A stretch of DNA of 64,000 nt. It comes from Anopheles merus. Lineage: Eukaryota; Arthropoda; Insecta; Diptera; Culicidae. Position numbers and translations under genes: made by a program. Location: the NCBI RefSeq assembly GCF_017562075.2, contig NC_054082.1:22581960-22645959 (forward strand), given 5' to 3'. Shown here piece after piece: positions 61,214-64,000 of this stretch (positions are counted from its first letter, which is position 1; every line of letters begins with the position of its first letter). The notes under the pieces were generated by a model. It saw only the letters and a list, made by a program, of their open reading frames with translations. It did no database searches and was not told where the DNA came from.

Positions 61214-62163
61214 CTATGTGAGTATTTTAAAGAATAAAATAGCCAAGGCAATATTAACGATCAGCACTAGCATGACCAGTTGCTGGCGCGAGAACCAATC
61301 CTGAAACGAAACAGAAACCGGAAGAGACAACAGTGTACATTAGGGCAGTTCGATGGGGGGGGGGGGGGGGGGGGGGGGTGGCGGAATGTGTCAACCCTAT
61401 CGGTAGGCTGGTGGTGCAAGCATCACGATCGAATTTGCAATCTAATCGAGCTGTAATGGGGTGTTATTTTATTCGTTCGATGTTCAATAAAACCATCGAC
61501 TTGGAGCGAAAATAGACTTGGCAAGGACTTGGTGTACCTTGCCGAGCCGATTCATGCGATCGTCGTATGCGGGGGGTTGTTTTGGCGATCGCATCGAAGG
61601 GAAAAGGCCGATTTTTGTAAACTCAAACTCGATCCACTTTCACCAGCCCACCCGGGTAGGCTGAAGGTGCGATATCTTGCTGCTTGGTGCACTTACCCTC
61701 ACTTGTGGACTGACCAGATACAACAATGGATTAACTCGTAAGCGCTCCTGCTCATCCCTCAGTCGCCGGACCTCCTCGCGGCGGGCGGAACCAAGGATCG
61801 ATACCTCCTCGCGGCTCATGGCACCGGTCGCGAACGGTAGCTGTTGTACGTCTGGTAATGATTTCTTCCTCTGTAGAGTTGCATTTACTGGAATACTCTG
61901 TGGAGCCGGTGTGCAAGAAGCAGAAACAGGAAACGATCATTAGAACAGGCTGCGTTACAGATCATACGCATACGGGTAAGGTGGATGATGTTAGGTGTGT
62001 TTAGGTTGAAGCATTTCCCGCCCAACAACAACAACAACAACAACTGGAAACAGATAACAACCTCTACCGGTGGGAACTCTATCCAGCTCTCCGAGGCTCG
62101 CCGGGCCAGCAGGGCCGGCGAGTACATGAGATCCTCATCGTCCACTTCCTGTTGCCACTGCAT
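61214..62163 (-). CDS. Small probable tail-anchored membrane protein, three exons (unrecognised)
   Basis: Exons are 62163-62068 (ATG), 61897-61697 and 61300-61214 (TAG). Introns of 170 and 396 bp have GT-AG ends (GTAGAG...CTCCACAG; GTAAGT...TTTCAG), both in phase 0, giving 127 residues. An acidic N-terminus (EVDDEDLMYSPALLARRASE) is followed by a basic region (LQRKKSLPDV) and a charged helix (about 59-86, MSREEV...RREEVRRLRDEQERLR) that may be a coiled coil. Next come NPLLYLVSPQVR and a C-terminal hydrophobic segment LVMLVLIVNIALAILFF (about 106-122) ending KILT. One C-terminal membrane segment with almost nothing after it implies a tail-anchored protein facing the cytosol. The first donor is uncertain: using GTTGTT instead would add two residues in frame. 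Coding status is supported by clean phases and composition; I do not recognise a family. Confidence 0.75.
61355..61378. repeat. Poly-G run, 24 bases, inside an intron
   Basis: G24 on the plus strand (C24 in the transcript) 55 bp upstream of the last exon of the small membrane-protein gene, close to where the branch point and pyrimidine tract would lie. Confidence 0.9.
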
Positions 62164-64000
62164 CCTGCCCGTTGTGATGTGTTTGTTTTTCTTTCCTTTC
62201 TCCCTCTCTCTTTCTCTATCTCACTCTCTCGCTCTCTTTCTCTCTCTCTCCCTCTTATCTGTCTCTCTCACTCGTTCACACACTGCGGATACGGAGGCCC
62301 GTTCTGCATGAAGCCTTCTCACTTCGCGACTAGCGATCGAACGTAGCGTAACGCACCGAAACCCAACGTCCCAGGTACCGTGTGGATGCGTTACGCGCGT
62401 CGACGATTGCGCACCGACGGGCAAGGCCAGAGCGGGCACTGCCACCACTACACACGCCAAACACGCGCGGCTAAACGCGTACGCGCACAACGACGAGAAG
62501 GTCCAGGGCGGGCAAACCTATTTATAGCGCGCTTGCAGAACACTGGCCCATGCACACCGGGCGACTGGGGCGACGGTCCAGGGCGAACCCAACTCATACG
62601 GTGCTAAGCCGAGGGTCCGCGTGGCCGCAAAACACACTAGCACCGTCACCACCACTGCCCCCACTGGGTCACTGGGAGCGCCGAGGGACAACCCCGCACC
62701 GTGGAGGAAGGGGGACGACGACAATCGAGACGACCAGGACAGGACGGGACGCACGGACGACGGCCAGTCGGTCTGCCAAACCGCGATGCACTCACTTTCC
62801 CGACGCAGGATCGGCTCGACAATGAAAATGTACGACCGCCACCGGTTGGGCCACACGGGCAGCTGAGCCGAACTGAACGCGACTGAAGAACACGGGCGCA
62901 CGGAGTGGCCAGTCGCGCGCGTGTGTGTGTGTGTGTGTCAGGGTGTGTGCGAATGAGGTGACACTAGCCAAGAGCCGACAAGCAGCGACACAAAAAAACC
63001 CCCCCACAACCACTGTCAACCACCACGGACACACGCCCTCGCCACAGTGTGTTCGTACACAGAGGTGGACACGCAATGTGAGTTGCGGTGCACGGAAGAA
63101 GCGGTGGGATGACAGTACTACCAAAAGGGTAGGCACACCACCGACATCAACAATGTTGCCCACGGCATCTGCAAACCACCCACCACAACCATGGGAGCAA
63201 AGAAGGGATGGCAGCGTGGTGTGGTCGTTTCAGGAAGTCCCTCAACGTCGGTGGTGACCGCCAGACCCTAAAGCGTGGCCACATACATATGCGCCATCTA
63301 CGGACCGTATCGGTCGGCCATGCAAGGTTTGGCAAAGCATTTTCTCAGGGGTGGGGGGTTCTAAAAATGTACTAAGTCCTACCGATGGCCGCCTGGCAGC
63401 TGAGCAGAAATGCTATTTGTGGATCGTTAGGTACGGTGCAGGGAGAGAGAGAGAGAGAGAGCGTGTTTTGTGACAATTACGACAGAGAGAGAGAAAGAGA
63501 GCCTGAAAGTGAGAGCCATCGAGCAGTACTGAGCGACGCGATCGGAGCGCCTTGAGCTGATGATTGATCGGGAGCGGGATGTACTAATCACAAAGCACAA
63601 ATCAACAATACGGAGAACCTGGAAATGTAATGGCTGATGCCCGGTTGCTGTAGCCGTTATTGCTGCGATCGTGCACCTGCATCATACAATGCCGATCGAG
63701 TGCCATCTTCCCGCGGTGCTCCACTCCGATTGGCTGCCTGCCACACAGCCGCTAGGGCTCGGTAATGGATGTCGCTCCGTAATGGTCTCGACCATCGAAA
63801 ACGAAAGTCAGCTGTAACGGATGAGTCACAGCAGGATAGTACACCGCCAACTAACCCGTCCACTGATTACTAATGCCGCTGGTATGGTCTTTCGGTCATT
63901 CCATTATTGTATCTCTCTCGCTCTCGTTCTCGCTCTTTCTCTCTCTCTCTCTCTTTTTTTCTTTCTCTCTTTCTCTCTTTTGTGTCAATACCGAGAACTG
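62164..64000. other. 5' flank of the small membrane-protein gene
   Basis: TC/GA microsatellite at about 62205-62270, then a GC-rich block (about 62290-63150) compatible with a promoter and 5' UTR region, then GA and TC runs near 63440-63490 and 63910-63980. Open frames in the GC-rich block are short and overlap on both strands; none is convincing. Confidence 0.4.

Noticed and set aside
62221..63335. Several 60-127-codon frames in the GC-rich block near the right end
   Set aside because: Frames on both strands overlap, none has a domain or splice support; the block is better explained as promoter/5' UTR composition.

Overview
The window looks like nuclear DNA from a dipteran insect, most probably an Anopheles mosquito. 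This is inferred from recognisable insect genes (Broad-type zinc-finger exons, an ionotropic receptor, a ZAD zinc-finger protein, Akt kinase), short GT-AG introns of 60-400 bp beside multi-kilobase ones, very dense microsatellites, and short MITE and SINE-like insertions. I see no bacterial or viral gene, CRISPR array, rRNA or credible tRNA. Coding sequence covers only about 10 percent of the window.

Layout. 1-15360 (+): the 3' part of a Broad-complex-like gene, with three alternative last exons: the tail of one (1-206) and two complete C2H2 zinc-finger exons (8298-8527 and 14882-15360). The two complete exons start in the same reading phase, so each can be spliced to one upstream BTB core lying outside the window. 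15361-23737: long noncoding, AT-rich sequence with an (AT)47 tract and a degenerate ~57-bp repeat. 23739-25534 (-): a two-exon divergent ionotropic receptor. 26200-28760: a mobile-element cluster dominated by a 1.39-kb near-perfect palindrome whose arms carry degenerate ~40-bp repeats. 29369-30994 (+): a three-exon ZAD-C2H2 transcription factor. 34786-40028 (-): the full coding region of Akt (PKB) in five coding exons, convergent with the ZAD gene, with two related MITEs in its 3.3-kb intron and a candidate remote 5' UTR exon near 54.4 kb. 40.2-61.2 kb: no protein gene found, but a 10-bp minisatellite, a long alternating GT/CG tract, a 428-bp MITE, a non-LTR retrotransposon remnant and a SINE-like insertion with target duplication. 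61214-62163 (-): a small three-exon gene for a 127-residue, probably tail-anchored membrane protein that I do not recognise.

How they work together: the genes are not an operon or a functional cluster. Akt acts in insulin/TOR signalling. Broad is an ecdysone-responsive factor. The receptor is a chemosensory-type channel. The ZAD protein is a DNA-binding factor of unknown target. All exon limits come from reading splice signals and phase by eye. The strongest are those of Akt, where every junction restores a conserved kinase sequence. No wholly new biological system is evident. The most unusual structures are the palindrome, the both-strands-open minisatellite and the GT/CG tract.
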